A stretch of 27,138 nucleotides of DNA from Clostridia bacterium (GTDB lineage: Bacteria > Bacillota > Clostridia > Christensenellales > Borkfalkiaceae), in NCBI GenBank assembly GCA_017504065.1, contig JAFVRU010000120.1, positions 1-27,138 of the forward strand. The letters are read 5' to 3'. The translations under genes were made by a program, and so were the position numbers. Shown here piece by piece: positions 12,319 to 19,990 of the stretch (positions are counted from its first letter, which is position 1; every line of letters starts with the position of its first letter). Below the pieces are notes generated by a model. That model had not been told where the DNA came from. It did no database searches and saw nothing but the letters and a program-made list of their open reading frames with translations.

Positions 12319-15276
12319 CTATTTCTTCTCCTTATCCGCTTCCGAAACGGCTGCAAGCATACTCCGCAAACGAATTTTCACAACGCCGAGATTGTTGATT
12401 TCGTCGATCTTGATCTGCGTATACAGCTTCCCGTTTTGTTCCATGATGGAGCGGAGCTCGTCCGTCGTAATCGCGTCGATCCCGCAACCGAAGGATACGA
12501 GCTGTACAAGCTGCGTATCGCTGTGTTTGCAAACGTATTCCGCCGCGCGGTACATTCTCGCATGGTACGTCCATTGGTTGAGCACGTTGACTTCGACAAG
12601 CGGCGCTTTCCCGCAAACGCCGTCTTCCGACACGACCGCAATCCCCAAGGAATTGAGTAGTTTCCCGATTCCGTGATTGATTTCAGGGTCGGCGTGATAG
12701 GGACGTCCGACCAATACGACGATCGGCTTTTTCTCCGCGCGGGCTTTTTCTAAAATTTCGTCCGTTTTTGCCGTTACGTCCTTGCGGTATGCGGCGAGCG
12801 CCGCAAAGCCTTGATCAAGCGCGCGATCGATCGCCTGTTTCGTAAATCTGCCTTTAAAAGCTGCATACAAATTCCGAACCGTAGACTTCCGCTCGTTTAA
12901 ATCCACGTACGGCGACAGGAAATTGTCTTCGCTCAAGCGTTCGTTATTCGCTTTCAAAAGCTCCCCGTAGTACGCTACGATCGGGCAGTTATAATGGTTG
13001 ACGGACGCGTGTTCGTCCACGTTATAGCTCTCGCTGGGATAGAAAATGCAATCCACTCCTTTGTCGAGCAAGCTTTCGATATGCCCGTGCATGAGCTTGG
13101 CGGGATAGCAGACCGTATCGCTCGCGACCGTGTGTTGACCGCGGAAATACAGCTCCCGATTGCTCTTGTCGCTCGCCACGACTTTACAGCCGAGCGTTTT
13201 GAAAAACGCAGTCCAAAACGGCAGCTGTTCGAACATAACCAGCTGGAACGGCAACCCGACCGTCCACGTCTTTTTTCCGTTCGGCTCTACCCTGCCCCCG
13301 TCTTTTTCGTCAATACACGACAGTAAACGGTTGTATTTGTATTCGTAAATGTTCCATTCCCCGCTTTGCGGTTTTTGCCCTGCGCCCCGTTCACACTTGT
13401 TCCCCGAAACGTATTTGCTGCCGTCTTCAAACGTCAGAATATTGATATTACAATGCGACGTACAACCGCGACAAATCGCGCACTTGGACGTATACGAGAA
13501 CGTTTGCAGTTGCTCGCACGAAAGCATTCCGCTATGCGCCGCTTTGGAATTTTCCTTGGCGTAGATCGCCGCGCCGAACGCGCCCATCAAACCCGCGATC
13601 GCAGGCCGAACGACTTGTTTGCCCGTTTCCTTTTCAAAGGAACGCAGTACCGCGTCGTTCATAAACGTACCGCCCTGTACGACAATGTGTTTTCCGAGCT
13701 CGTCAGGCGTTCTCGCGCGAATAACTTTATAGACCGCGTTTTTGACAATCGACGACGAAAGCCCCGCGGAAATATCTTCGACCGTCGCGCCTTCCTTTTG
13801 CGCTTGCTTGACGGCGCTATTCATAAATACCGTACATCTCGAACCGAGCTCCACAGGCGCGGGCGCAAACAAGCCCAGCCGAGCAAAGCTCTCCACGTCC
13901 ATATCCATTGCCTTTGCGAACGTTTGAATAAACGAGCCGCAGCCCGACGAACAGGCTTCGTTGAGCATAATCGAATCGATCGCGCCGTTTTTTACCTTGA
14001 AGCATTTGATATCCTGCCCGCCGATATCGATGATGAAATCGACCTTGGGATTGAAATGCAACGCGGCTTTGAAATGCGCGACGGTTTCCACGATCCCGAA
14101 ATCCATTTTCAGCGCCGCTTTGAGCATATCTTCGCCGTAGCCCGTAACCGCGCCGCCGCGAACGTTCACTCCCGCCCCGCACAGGGAATACATTTCCTTT
14201 AATTTTTCTACGACAATGTCGAGCGGTTGCCCGTTGTTCGCTTGGTAATGGGAATAAAGTATCCGACAATCTTCCGTAATGAGCATGAGTTTCGTCGTCG
14301 TCGAACCGCTGTCGATCCCCAAATACGCGTCGCCTTGATAGGTGCGAATGTCCGCGAACTGCAAGTCACTCTGTTTATGCCGCGCCACAAACGCTTCGTA
14401 TTCGTCGCGGGTTTTAAACAACGCTTCTCCGCGCGCCACTTCGTCCGAAGCTTTCGCGCCCGCGATCTTTTCCCGAATTTGCGCAATGGAAAGCGCTTCT
14501 TCCGCTTTCGCAGACAACGCCGCGCCGATGGAAATGAATATGGGCGCGTTTTCAGGGAATACGGCGTGCTGCGAATCCAGACCGAGCGTGGTTACAAACG
14601 CTTTCCGAAGCGCTTTGGAGAAATACAACGGCCCGCCTAAAAACAACACTTTGCCCTTGATCTTTCGTCCTTGCGCCAAGCCCGATACCGTCTGTTCCAC
14701 CACCGCTTGGAAAATGGAAGCCGAAATATCCGTCTTCGCCGCGCCTTGGTTGATGAGCGGTTGCACGTCCGACTTTGCGAATACTCCGCAACGGGACGCG
14801 ATCGGGTACACTTTTTCCGCCTGCAAAGCAAGCTCGTCCATTTCTTGTACGTTGACGTTGAGCAGCGTCGCCATTTGGTCGAGAAACGCGCCCGTACCGC
14901 CCGCGCAGCTCCCGTTCATACGTTGTTCCGTGCCGCCCGTCAAGAAGATAATCTTCGCGTCTTCGCCGCCGAGCTCCACCGCAACGTCCGCGTCGGGATA
15001 ATATTTTTTGATCGCAACAAACGCCGCCTGCACTTCTTGTACGAAATGCACGCCGCTCTTTTCCGCAAGACCCAAGCCCGCGCTGCCCGTGATGGCGGCT
15101 TTGAACCGCTCCGTCGGGTATGTTTCAAGTACTTTTTCCAATCCCGAGAGTACGCATTCTTTCACGCGCGAAAAATGCCGTTCATAGCTCGAATATAAAA
15201 TTTCTTTCGTTGCCGAATCCACCACCGTCATTTTTACGGTCGTCGAGCCGACGTCGATCCCTAAAAATTTCGACAT
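12319..15276 (-). CDS. Acyl-CoA dehydratase activase with duplicated ATPase domain and DUF2229
   Basis: 985 residues. Two BcrAD/BadFG-type ASKHA ATPase domains lie in tandem (about 4-260 and 317-575), each opening with GID(V/S)GSTT. Each contains a cysteine pair exactly 39 residues apart (C124/C163 and C442/C481), the same spacing as the two Cys that hold the bridging 4Fe-4S cluster of the HgdC dimer, so one chain may supply both halves. A CxxCxxCxxxC ferredoxin-like motif follows (C599, C602, C605, C609). Residues about 645-985 are a DUF2229-like region (VGLPFQLVMFEQLPFWTAFF onward). HgdC-type proteins use ATP to push an electron into a 2-hydroxyacyl-CoA dehydratase. It is first gene of a two-gene operon. 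A TATAAT-like -10 stands near 15311, but no good -35 was found. Confidence 0.88.
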   Translation of the reverse strand: MSKFLGIDVGSTTVKMTVVDSATKEILYSSYERHFSRVKECVLSGLEKVLETYPTERFKAAITGSAGLGLAEKSGVHFVQEVQAAFVAIKKYYPDADVAVELGGEDAKIIFLTGGTEQRMNGSCAGGTGAFLDQMATLLNVNVQEMDELALQAEKVYPIASRCGVFAKSDVQPLINQGAAKTDISASIFQAVVEQTVSGLAQGRKIKGKVLFLGGPLYFSKALRKAFVTTLGLDSQHAVFPENAPIFISIGAALSAKAEEALSIAQIREKIAGAKASDEVARGEALFKTRDEYEAFVARHKQSDLQFADIRTYQGDAYLGIDSGSTTTKLMLITEDCRILYSHYQANNGQPLDIVVEKLKEMYSLCGAGVNVRGGAVTGYGEDMLKAALKMDFGIVETVAHFKAALHFNPKVDFIIDIGGQDIKCFKVKNGAIDSIMLNEACSSGCGSFIQTFAKAMDMDVESFARLGLFAPAPVELGSRCTVFMNSAVKQAQKEGATVEDISAGLSSSIVKNAVYKVIRARTPDELGKHIVVQGGTFMNDAVLRSFEKETGKQVVRPAIAGLMGAFGAAIYAKENSKAAHSGMLSCEQLQTFSYTSKCAICRGCTSHCNINILTFEDGSKYVSGNKCERGAGQKPQSGEWNIYEYKYNRLLSCIDEKDGGRVEPNGKKTWTVGLPFQLVMFEQLPFWTAFFKTLGCKVVASDKSNRELYFRGQHTVASDTVCYPAKLMHGHIESLLDKGVDCIFYPSESYNVDEHASVNHYNCPIVAYYGELLKANNERLSEDNFLSPYVDLNERKSTVRNLYAAFKGRFTKQAIDRALDQGFAALAAYRKDVTAKTDEILEKARAEKKPIVVLVGRPYHADPEINHGIGKLLNSLGIAVVSEDGVCGKAPLVEVNVLNQWTYHARMYRAAEYVCKHSDTQLVQLVSFGCGIDAITTDELRSIMEQNGKLYTQIKIDEINNLGVVKIRLRSMLAAVSEADKEKK

Positions 15277-15416
15277 AATCTCGTTTACCTTTTATGAAAT
15301 CCATTATATTATAACATATTTTTGTGATTTTTGTATGAAATTTGTCAAATTTTTGAAAATTTTTCCGAAAATTTCTTTTTGGACGGATTTTGCGGGATTT
15401 TTCCTTTTTGAAATCG

Positions 15417-15445
15417 TTGACAAACGCGCAAAAATAAGGTATAAT
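15417..15445 (+). promoter_or_regulatory. Consensus promoter of glnN-nadE
   Basis: Perfect TTGACA (15417-15422), 17-base spacer, perfect TATAAT (15440-15445). It implies a strong basal promoter and a leader of about 92 nt. Confidence 0.92.
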
Positions 15446-15458
15446 GACAATAATCAAC

Positions 15459-15498
15459 GGCAAAGGCGCGGATAGGGAAGTCCCTAATTGCCTTTGCC
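15459..15498 (+). promoter_or_regulatory. Structured leader hairpin before glnN
   Basis: Outer stem GGCAAAGGC (15459-15467) with GCCTTTGCC (15490-15498), 9 perfect bp. Inside is a second stem TAGGG / CCCTA (15473-15477 with 15482-15486). A pyrimidine run CTTTTCGTTTC follows. It could be an attenuator or a site of RNA-based control of ammonia assimilation. I do not match it to a known riboswitch. Confidence 0.6.
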
Positions 15499-15543
15499 CT
15501 TTTCGTTTCAACGATGAGCTGCTTACAAAAGGAGAACTGTAAT

Positions 15544-17634
15544 ATGAAACTCATATCCGATTATTTCGGTTGTATGGTCTTTGACGACGCCGTCATGAAA
15601 GAACGGCTTTCAGAAGAAACCTACGCGTCTTTAAAGCGCACGATCGAACACGGCAGAAGCCTGAATTTGTCCGTCGCAAACGCCGTCGCCAGCGCCATGA
15701 AAGATTGGGCTGTGTCGTTGGGCGCAACCCATTACACGCATTGGTTTCAACCGATGACGGGCATTACCGCCGAAAAACACGACAGCTTCATCTCCCCTGC
15801 CGAAAAAGGCAAGGTGATTATGGAATTCTCGGGAAAAGAACTCGTCAAAGGCGAATCGGACGCGTCGTCCTTCCCGTCGGGCGGACTTCGCGCGACGTTC
15901 GAAGCTCGCGGCTATACCGCTTGGGACGCAACTTCCTACGCCTTTATCAAAGACGGCGTGTTATGTATTCCCACGGCGTTTTGTTCCTACGGCGGCGAAG
16001 CGCTTGATAAAAAAACTCCGCTGTTACGTTCGATGGAAGCTTTGAACCGTCAAACGTTGCGCGTATTGAAACTGTTCGGGAACGAAGAAGTTACGTCCGT
16101 GAAAACGACGGCTGGGCCGGAACAGGAATATTTCTTAATCGACAAAGACTTGTTTACGCAAAGAAAAGATCTCGTGTATACGGGCAGAACGCTGTTCGGC
16201 GCAAAACCGCCGAAAGGACAGGAACTCGAAGACCATTACTACGGCGTTATCAAGCCCCGCGTCCAAGCGTTCATGAAAGATTTGGACGAAGAACTTTGGA
16301 AGCTCGGCGTACTTGCGAAAACCGAGCACAACGAAGTTGCGCCCGCGCAGCACGAGCTTGCACCCATCTTCGCAACCACCAACATCGCAGCCGACCACAA
16401 TCAGCTGACGATGGAAATTATGCAAAAAGTCGCGAAAAAGCACGATCTCGTTTGTCTATTGCATGAAAAGCCTTTCGAAGGCGTCAACGGAAGCGGGAAA
16501 CACAACAACTGGTCCATTTCCACGAATACGGGTATGAATTTGCTCGAACCGGGCGATACTCCGTGTGAGAACGCGCATTTCTTGTTATTCCTTTGCGCCG
16601 TGATCAAAGCGGTTGACGATTATCAAGATCTACTCCGCGTTTCCGTCGCTTCGGCAGGGAACGACCATCGTCTTGGCGCGCACGAAGCGCCCCCTGCGAT
16701 CGTGTCCATTTTCTTGGGCACGGAACTCACGGAAATTCTCGAATCCATCGAAAACGATACGCCCTACGGCGCAAAAGAAAAGGAACTGCTCCGCGTAGGC
16801 GTACATACCTTACCCAAATTCCCCAAAGACACCACCGACCGTAATCGTACGTCGCCGTTCGCGTTCACGGGGAATAAGTTCGAATTCCGTATGCTCGGTT
16901 CGTCCGCGTCCATTTCGGATACGAACACCGTGCTCAATACCGCCGTCGCGGAAGTTTTAAAACAGTTCGCCGACGAGCTGGAAACAGCAGACGATTTCGA
17001 AACGGCTTTACACAGCTTGATCAAACGAGTCGTTTCCAAGCATAAACGTATCATCTTTAACGGCAACGGCTACGACGACGCATGGACGGCGGAAGCCGAA
17101 AAACGCGGGCTTTTGAACCTGAAAACTACGCCCGACGCGCTCCCCCATTTCATTGCGGAAAAGAACGTCAAACTGTTTACGTCGCATAAGGTCTATACCG
17201 AAAAGGAAATGTATTCCCGCTATGAAATTCTGCTCGAAAGCTATTGCAAGCTCATCACCATCGAAGGTAGAACAATGGCGGATATGGCTCGGCAGGAAAT
17301 TTTACCGGCGGTTAGCGAATACGGCAAACTGCTCGCAGATACCATGCTCGCTAAAAAATCCGTATGCGACGGGTTGGATAACTCCTACGAGCGGGAAACG
17401 CTGTCCGAGCTCTCTGCCCTGCAAGCAAAAGCGTTTGCGAGCGTGAAAGCCTTGGAAGAAGCTTTGAGCGCATGCAAGCAAATCGACAACGTAACCGCGC
17501 TGTCCAAGCATTGCAAAGACAACGTGCTTCGCACAATGCGGTCGCTCCGCGACGCGGCGGACGGGCTGGAACGTATCGTTTCCGTCGATTATTGGCCTTT
17601 CCCCACTTACGGAGATCTTTTATTCGGAGTATAA
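15544..17634 (+). CDS. glnN: Glutamine synthetase type III
   Basis: 696 residues, the normal length of GSIII (about 700, much longer than GSI). It makes glutamine from glutamate, ammonia and ATP in the cytoplasm. GSIII-specific blocks are present: HWFQPMTGITAEKHDSF (67-83), the EFSGKELVKGESDASSFPSG stretch (94-113), the metal-binding GPEQEYFLID (191-200), EVAPAQHELAP, FEGVNGSGKHNNWS, AGNDHRLGAHEAPPA and the DRNRTSPFAFTGNKFEFRM block. The ATG at 15544 with GGAG 9 bases before it is preferred over an ATG at 15514 that lacks a ribosome site. It has a consensus promoter and a structured leader, and is followed after 3 bases by nadE. Confidence 0.97.
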   Translation: MKLISDYFGCMVFDDAVMKERLSEETYASLKRTIEHGRSLNLSVANAVASAMKDWAVSLGATHYTHWFQPMTGITAEKHDSFISPAEKGKVIMEFSGKELVKGESDASSFPSGGLRATFEARGYTAWDATSYAFIKDGVLCIPTAFCSYGGEALDKKTPLLRSMEALNRQTLRVLKLFGNEEVTSVKTTAGPEQEYFLIDKDLFTQRKDLVYTGRTLFGAKPPKGQELEDHYYGVIKPRVQAFMKDLDEELWKLGVLAKTEHNEVAPAQHELAPIFATTNIAADHNQLTMEIMQKVAKKHDLVCLLHEKPFEGVNGSGKHNNWSISTNTGMNLLEPGDTPCENAHFLLFLCAVIKAVDDYQDLLRVSVASAGNDHRLGAHEAPPAIVSIFLGTELTEILESIENDTPYGAKEKELLRVGVHTLPKFPKDTTDRNRTSPFAFTGNKFEFRMLGSSASISDTNTVLNTAVAEVLKQFADELETADDFETALHSLIKRVVSKHKRIIFNGNGYDDAWTAEAEKRGLLNLKTTPDALPHFIAEKNVKLFTSHKVYTEKEMYSRYEILLESYCKLITIEGRTMADMARQEILPAVSEYGKLLADTMLAKKSVCDGLDNSYERETLSELSALQAKAFASVKALEEALSACKQIDNVTALSKHCKDNVLRTMRSLRDAADGLERIVSVDYWPFPTYGDLLFGV

Positions 17635-17637
17635 ATT

Positions 17638-18378
17638 ATGTTTGAAGTCGAAAAAACCACAAAAGCGGTTATCGAATGGATTCGCGATTGGTTTGAACAA
17701 AACGGCAAAGGCTGTAACGCCGTCATCGGGATTTCAGGCGGAAAGGATTCTAGCATCGTTGCCGCGCTGTGCGTCGAAGCGCTCGGGAAAGAGCGGGTTA
17801 TCGGCGTACTCATGCCCAACGGCGAGCAGAGCGATATCGATTGTTCGAAACTGCTCGTTACAACCCTGGGTATCCCCTATTACGTTTGCAATATCAAAAA
17901 CGGCGTGGACGGCGTGTTGGATTCGCTTCGAAAAAGCGGCGTGGAAATTAGCCGTCAAACGCTCGTCAACTTGCCCCCGCGTATCCGTATGTCGACCCTG
18001 TACGCCGTATCGCAATCGATGAACGGACGGGTCGCGAATACCTGCAATTTATCCGAAGATTGGGTGGGATACTCCACCCGCTACGGCGACGCTGCGGGAG
18101 ATTTTTCCCCGCTCGGGAAACTCACCGTACAAGAAGTGAAAGAAATCGGGAAGCATCTCGGTTTGCCGCCTGTGCTTGTGGACAAAACGCCGTCCGACGG
18201 ACTTTCGGGAAAGACGGACGAAGATAATTTGGGCTTTACCTACGCCGTACTCGATCGGTATATCCGCACGGGCGTTTGCGAAGATCCCGACGTCAAGGCG
18301 CGGATCGACCGTTTGCATACCTTAAACGAGTTTAAGCTGAAACCCATTCCTTGTTTTGAATTCAATCCCGAACCGTAA
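17638..18378 (+). CDS. nadE: NH3-dependent NAD+ synthetase
   Basis: 246 residues, the size of the ammonia-dependent single-domain enzyme with no glutaminase domain. It adenylates nicotinic acid adenine dinucleotide and amidates it to NAD+. The ATP-pyrophosphatase P-loop is SGGKDSS (33-39); further family blocks are PNGEQSDI, NLPPRIRMSTLYAVSQ, the NTCNLSEDWVGYSTRYGD segment with GDFSPLGKLT, and PSDGLSGKTDED near the C-terminus. The gene lies 3 bases after glnN with its GGAG ribosome site inside the glnN 3' end, so the two are co-translated. Pairing an ammonia-only NAD synthetase with glutamine synthetase suggests shared response to ammonia supply. Confidence 0.96.
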   Translation: MFEVEKTTKAVIEWIRDWFEQNGKGCNAVIGISGGKDSSIVAALCVEALGKERVIGVLMPNGEQSDIDCSKLLVTTLGIPYYVCNIKNGVDGVLDSLRKSGVEISRQTLVNLPPRIRMSTLYAVSQSMNGRVANTCNLSEDWVGYSTRYGDAAGDFSPLGKLTVQEVKEIGKHLGLPPVLVDKTPSDGLSGKTDEDNLGFTYAVLDRYIRTGVCEDPDVKARIDRLHTLNEFKLKPIPCFEFNPEP

Positions 18379-18392
18379 ACTATACACGTTAA

Positions 18393-18428
18393 AGCCCCCT
18401 TGCGAAACTTCGCAAGGGGGCTATTCTT
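18393..18428 (+). terminator. Terminator of glnN-nadE
   Basis: A 13-14 bp stem AGCCCCCTTGCGA / TCGCAAGGGGGCT (18393-18422) followed by ATTCTTTTCTT. It may also act on the convergent polymerase gene. Confidence 0.88.
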
Positions 18429-18438
18429 TTCTTCAAAA

Positions 18439-19518
18439 CTATTCTGTTTTTTCTTCTGTTTGTTCGTCTTTGAGAAGCTTTTCCGACGGCTTGTCCGCTT
18501 CCACGGATTTTTCAAGCAACATCAAAAATACACTATAATAGACCAAGAAATACAATCTAAAGAACAACGGACTCAACAAGGACATGCCCACGCCGACCAC
18601 AACGCAGCTCCCGACGAAAAGCCTATCGAGATTGGGCTTCTTCAAAAACAGCAAAACCGTTTGCAAGCGGTGCGCAAGATACAATATAAGCCCGATAATT
18701 CCCGAGCCCGAAAGCATGTGCAATAAAGTATTGTGCGCGTTTAGATTCGCTCCGGGATACAAATTCCGATACGCCACAACCCCGACCCCGAAAATCGGTG
18801 ATTCCTTGAAAAGATCGATATATCGACGCCACAAAGCAAACCGGCCGTTATCCTTTAAGCCGAGCATCGTAAACACGTTTTCATAGTGGTAAATGAGCCA
18901 AACGGCAACGCCGCCCGCAAGCACGATCCCGCCGAGAAGAATCCAATTCAACCAATGCCGTTTTAATACGGCGCTGACGATCATTCCCGCTACAAAGGAA
19001 AGTCCGCCGAATAACATCGCGTTGCGGCTGAGCGTAAAATAGATCGCCACCAAGCCCACGATCGCCACCAAATAATAGAAATACCCGTATTTTTCTTTAT
19101 AGACAAGATAAAACACCGCAGGCAACAGCATCGCGATCATTTCTCCGACGAAGTTGCTGATTCCCCAACCTAAAACAATTTGACTTTTCCACCCGCCGTT
19201 TAAAGTCGTCCCAAAATGATATTCCCGAACGTAAAATTGCAGCAACTCCACCGCGATCACGCAAACTGCCACCGCCGCGATCCGAGCGACGTACAACAGG
19301 TTGTCCTTTCTATCGAACATTGTAAAGGAGAACAGCAAATATCCGCAAAACAACACCGCCGAAACGGACAAGGCGTTGACGAAATTGAACGCGCGGTAAT
19401 GCTCGCTAAACACCCCGCCGATAAACATTCCAACGCTAAAGAGCGCAAACCCGATCAGCAAACGGTGCTTTTGTTTGGGCATGGGATATACGATCAAATG
19501 AAAGACAATCGAAGCCAA
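18439..19518 (-). CDS. O-antigen ligase/polymerase family protein, C-terminal part after a frameshift
   Basis: A 359-codon frame from an ATG. It is a polytopic membrane protein with about nine or ten hydrophobic helices and an extracellular loop carrying NGRFALWRRYIDLFKESPIFGVG then NAHNTLLHMLSGSGIIGL. This is the Wzy_C-type signature of O-antigen ligases and polymerases that join surface glycan units. The C-terminus is charged (EKSVEADKPSEKLLKDEQ). The frame actually stays open upstream to about 19563 and encodes more hydrophobic sequence (DYGVFGALVLASIVFHLIVY), overlapping the preceding 101-codon frame by 43 bases. The two together have the usual length of the family (about 460), so this is one gene split by a +1/-1 shift. 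The internal ATG has no convincing ribosome site. Confidence 0.75.
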   Translation of the reverse strand: MASIVFHLIVYPMPKQKHRLLIGFALFSVGMFIGGVFSEHYRAFNFVNALSVSAVLFCGYLLFSFTMFDRKDNLLYVARIAAVAVCVIAVELLQFYVREYHFGTTLNGGWKSQIVLGWGISNFVGEMIAMLLPAVFYLVYKEKYGYFYYLVAIVGLVAIYFTLSRNAMLFGGLSFVAGMIVSAVLKRHWLNWILLGGIVLAGGVAVWLIYHYENVFTMLGLKDNGRFALWRRYIDLFKESPIFGVGVVAYRNLYPGANLNAHNTLLHMLSGSGIIGLILYLAHRLQTVLLFLKKPNLDRLFVGSCVVVGVGMSLLSPLFFRLYFLVYYSVFLMLLEKSVEADKPSEKLLKDEQTEEKTE

Positions 19519-19520
19519 TA

Positions 19521-19826
19521 CTAACGCGCCGAAAACGCCGTAATCACAAACGCCGCAACCGTTTTATACGCGTCTACCTTTTGTTTATAGCAAAGCGTTA
19601 AAAATACCAACAAGACGAGCGTCATAGCAGGGCGAGTATCTTTCGAGCAAAAAAAGGTAAAGGCAAACAACGTCGCGAAGACCGAAATCGCCAACAACGG
19701 CAAACCCAATAGGTAACAGCAAAGCGCAAATGCGCCGATCACCGCAGGATACGCGTCATGCTCGGTCAACGCGCGCAAAAACGCACATATTCTGTTTTGA
19801 TAGATTTTTTCCGCTACGTTTTGCAA
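19521..19826 (-). pseudogene. N-terminal part of the same O-antigen ligase-like gene
   Basis: A 101-codon frame from a TTG at 19826. It has a short cytoplasmic N-terminus and three hydrophobic helices (YPAVIGAFALCCYLLGL, LAISVFATLFAFTFF, AMTLVLLVFLTLCY) and ends TAFSAR-stop. Two bases later the ATG of the 359-codon frame begins in another frame. A perfect sigma-A promoter stands 55 bases upstream, and none is visible between the two frames, which supports a single original gene. The start is uncertain: GGGG lies directly before the TTG and GAGAG is further away. Decay in progress, a phase-variable switch or an assembly error are all possible. Confidence 0.6.
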
Positions 19827-19880
19827 CCCCGAATTCTCTCTTTTACATATTTTGTCTTACGTCTAATACGTCTATTTCAA

Positions 19881-19909
19881 ATTATACCATGTTAGGTAAA
19901 AATTGTCAA
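19881..19909 (-). promoter_or_regulatory. Consensus promoter of the O-antigen ligase-like gene
   Basis: Minus-strand perfect TTGACA (19904-19909), 17-base spacer, perfect TATAAT (19881-19886). Confidence 0.9.
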
Positions 19910-19990
19910 GGTTTTTATATCGTTCTTTTCTTTCCAATGCAAATCATGTGAAAGATTCCCAAAATCCGACAAATTCCCTGCCTATGGAGC

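Noticed and set aside
12318..12356. Thirteen-codon longer N-terminus for the dehydratase-like subunit
   Set aside because: It overlaps the activase gene, lacks a ribosome site and is basic and unconserved; the ATG at 12317 has GGAGAAG.
15459..15498. Known glutamine riboswitch upstream of glnN
   Set aside because: The sequence does not show the conserved core of the glnA/downstream-peptide class as I know it; it is kept only as an unassigned structured leader.
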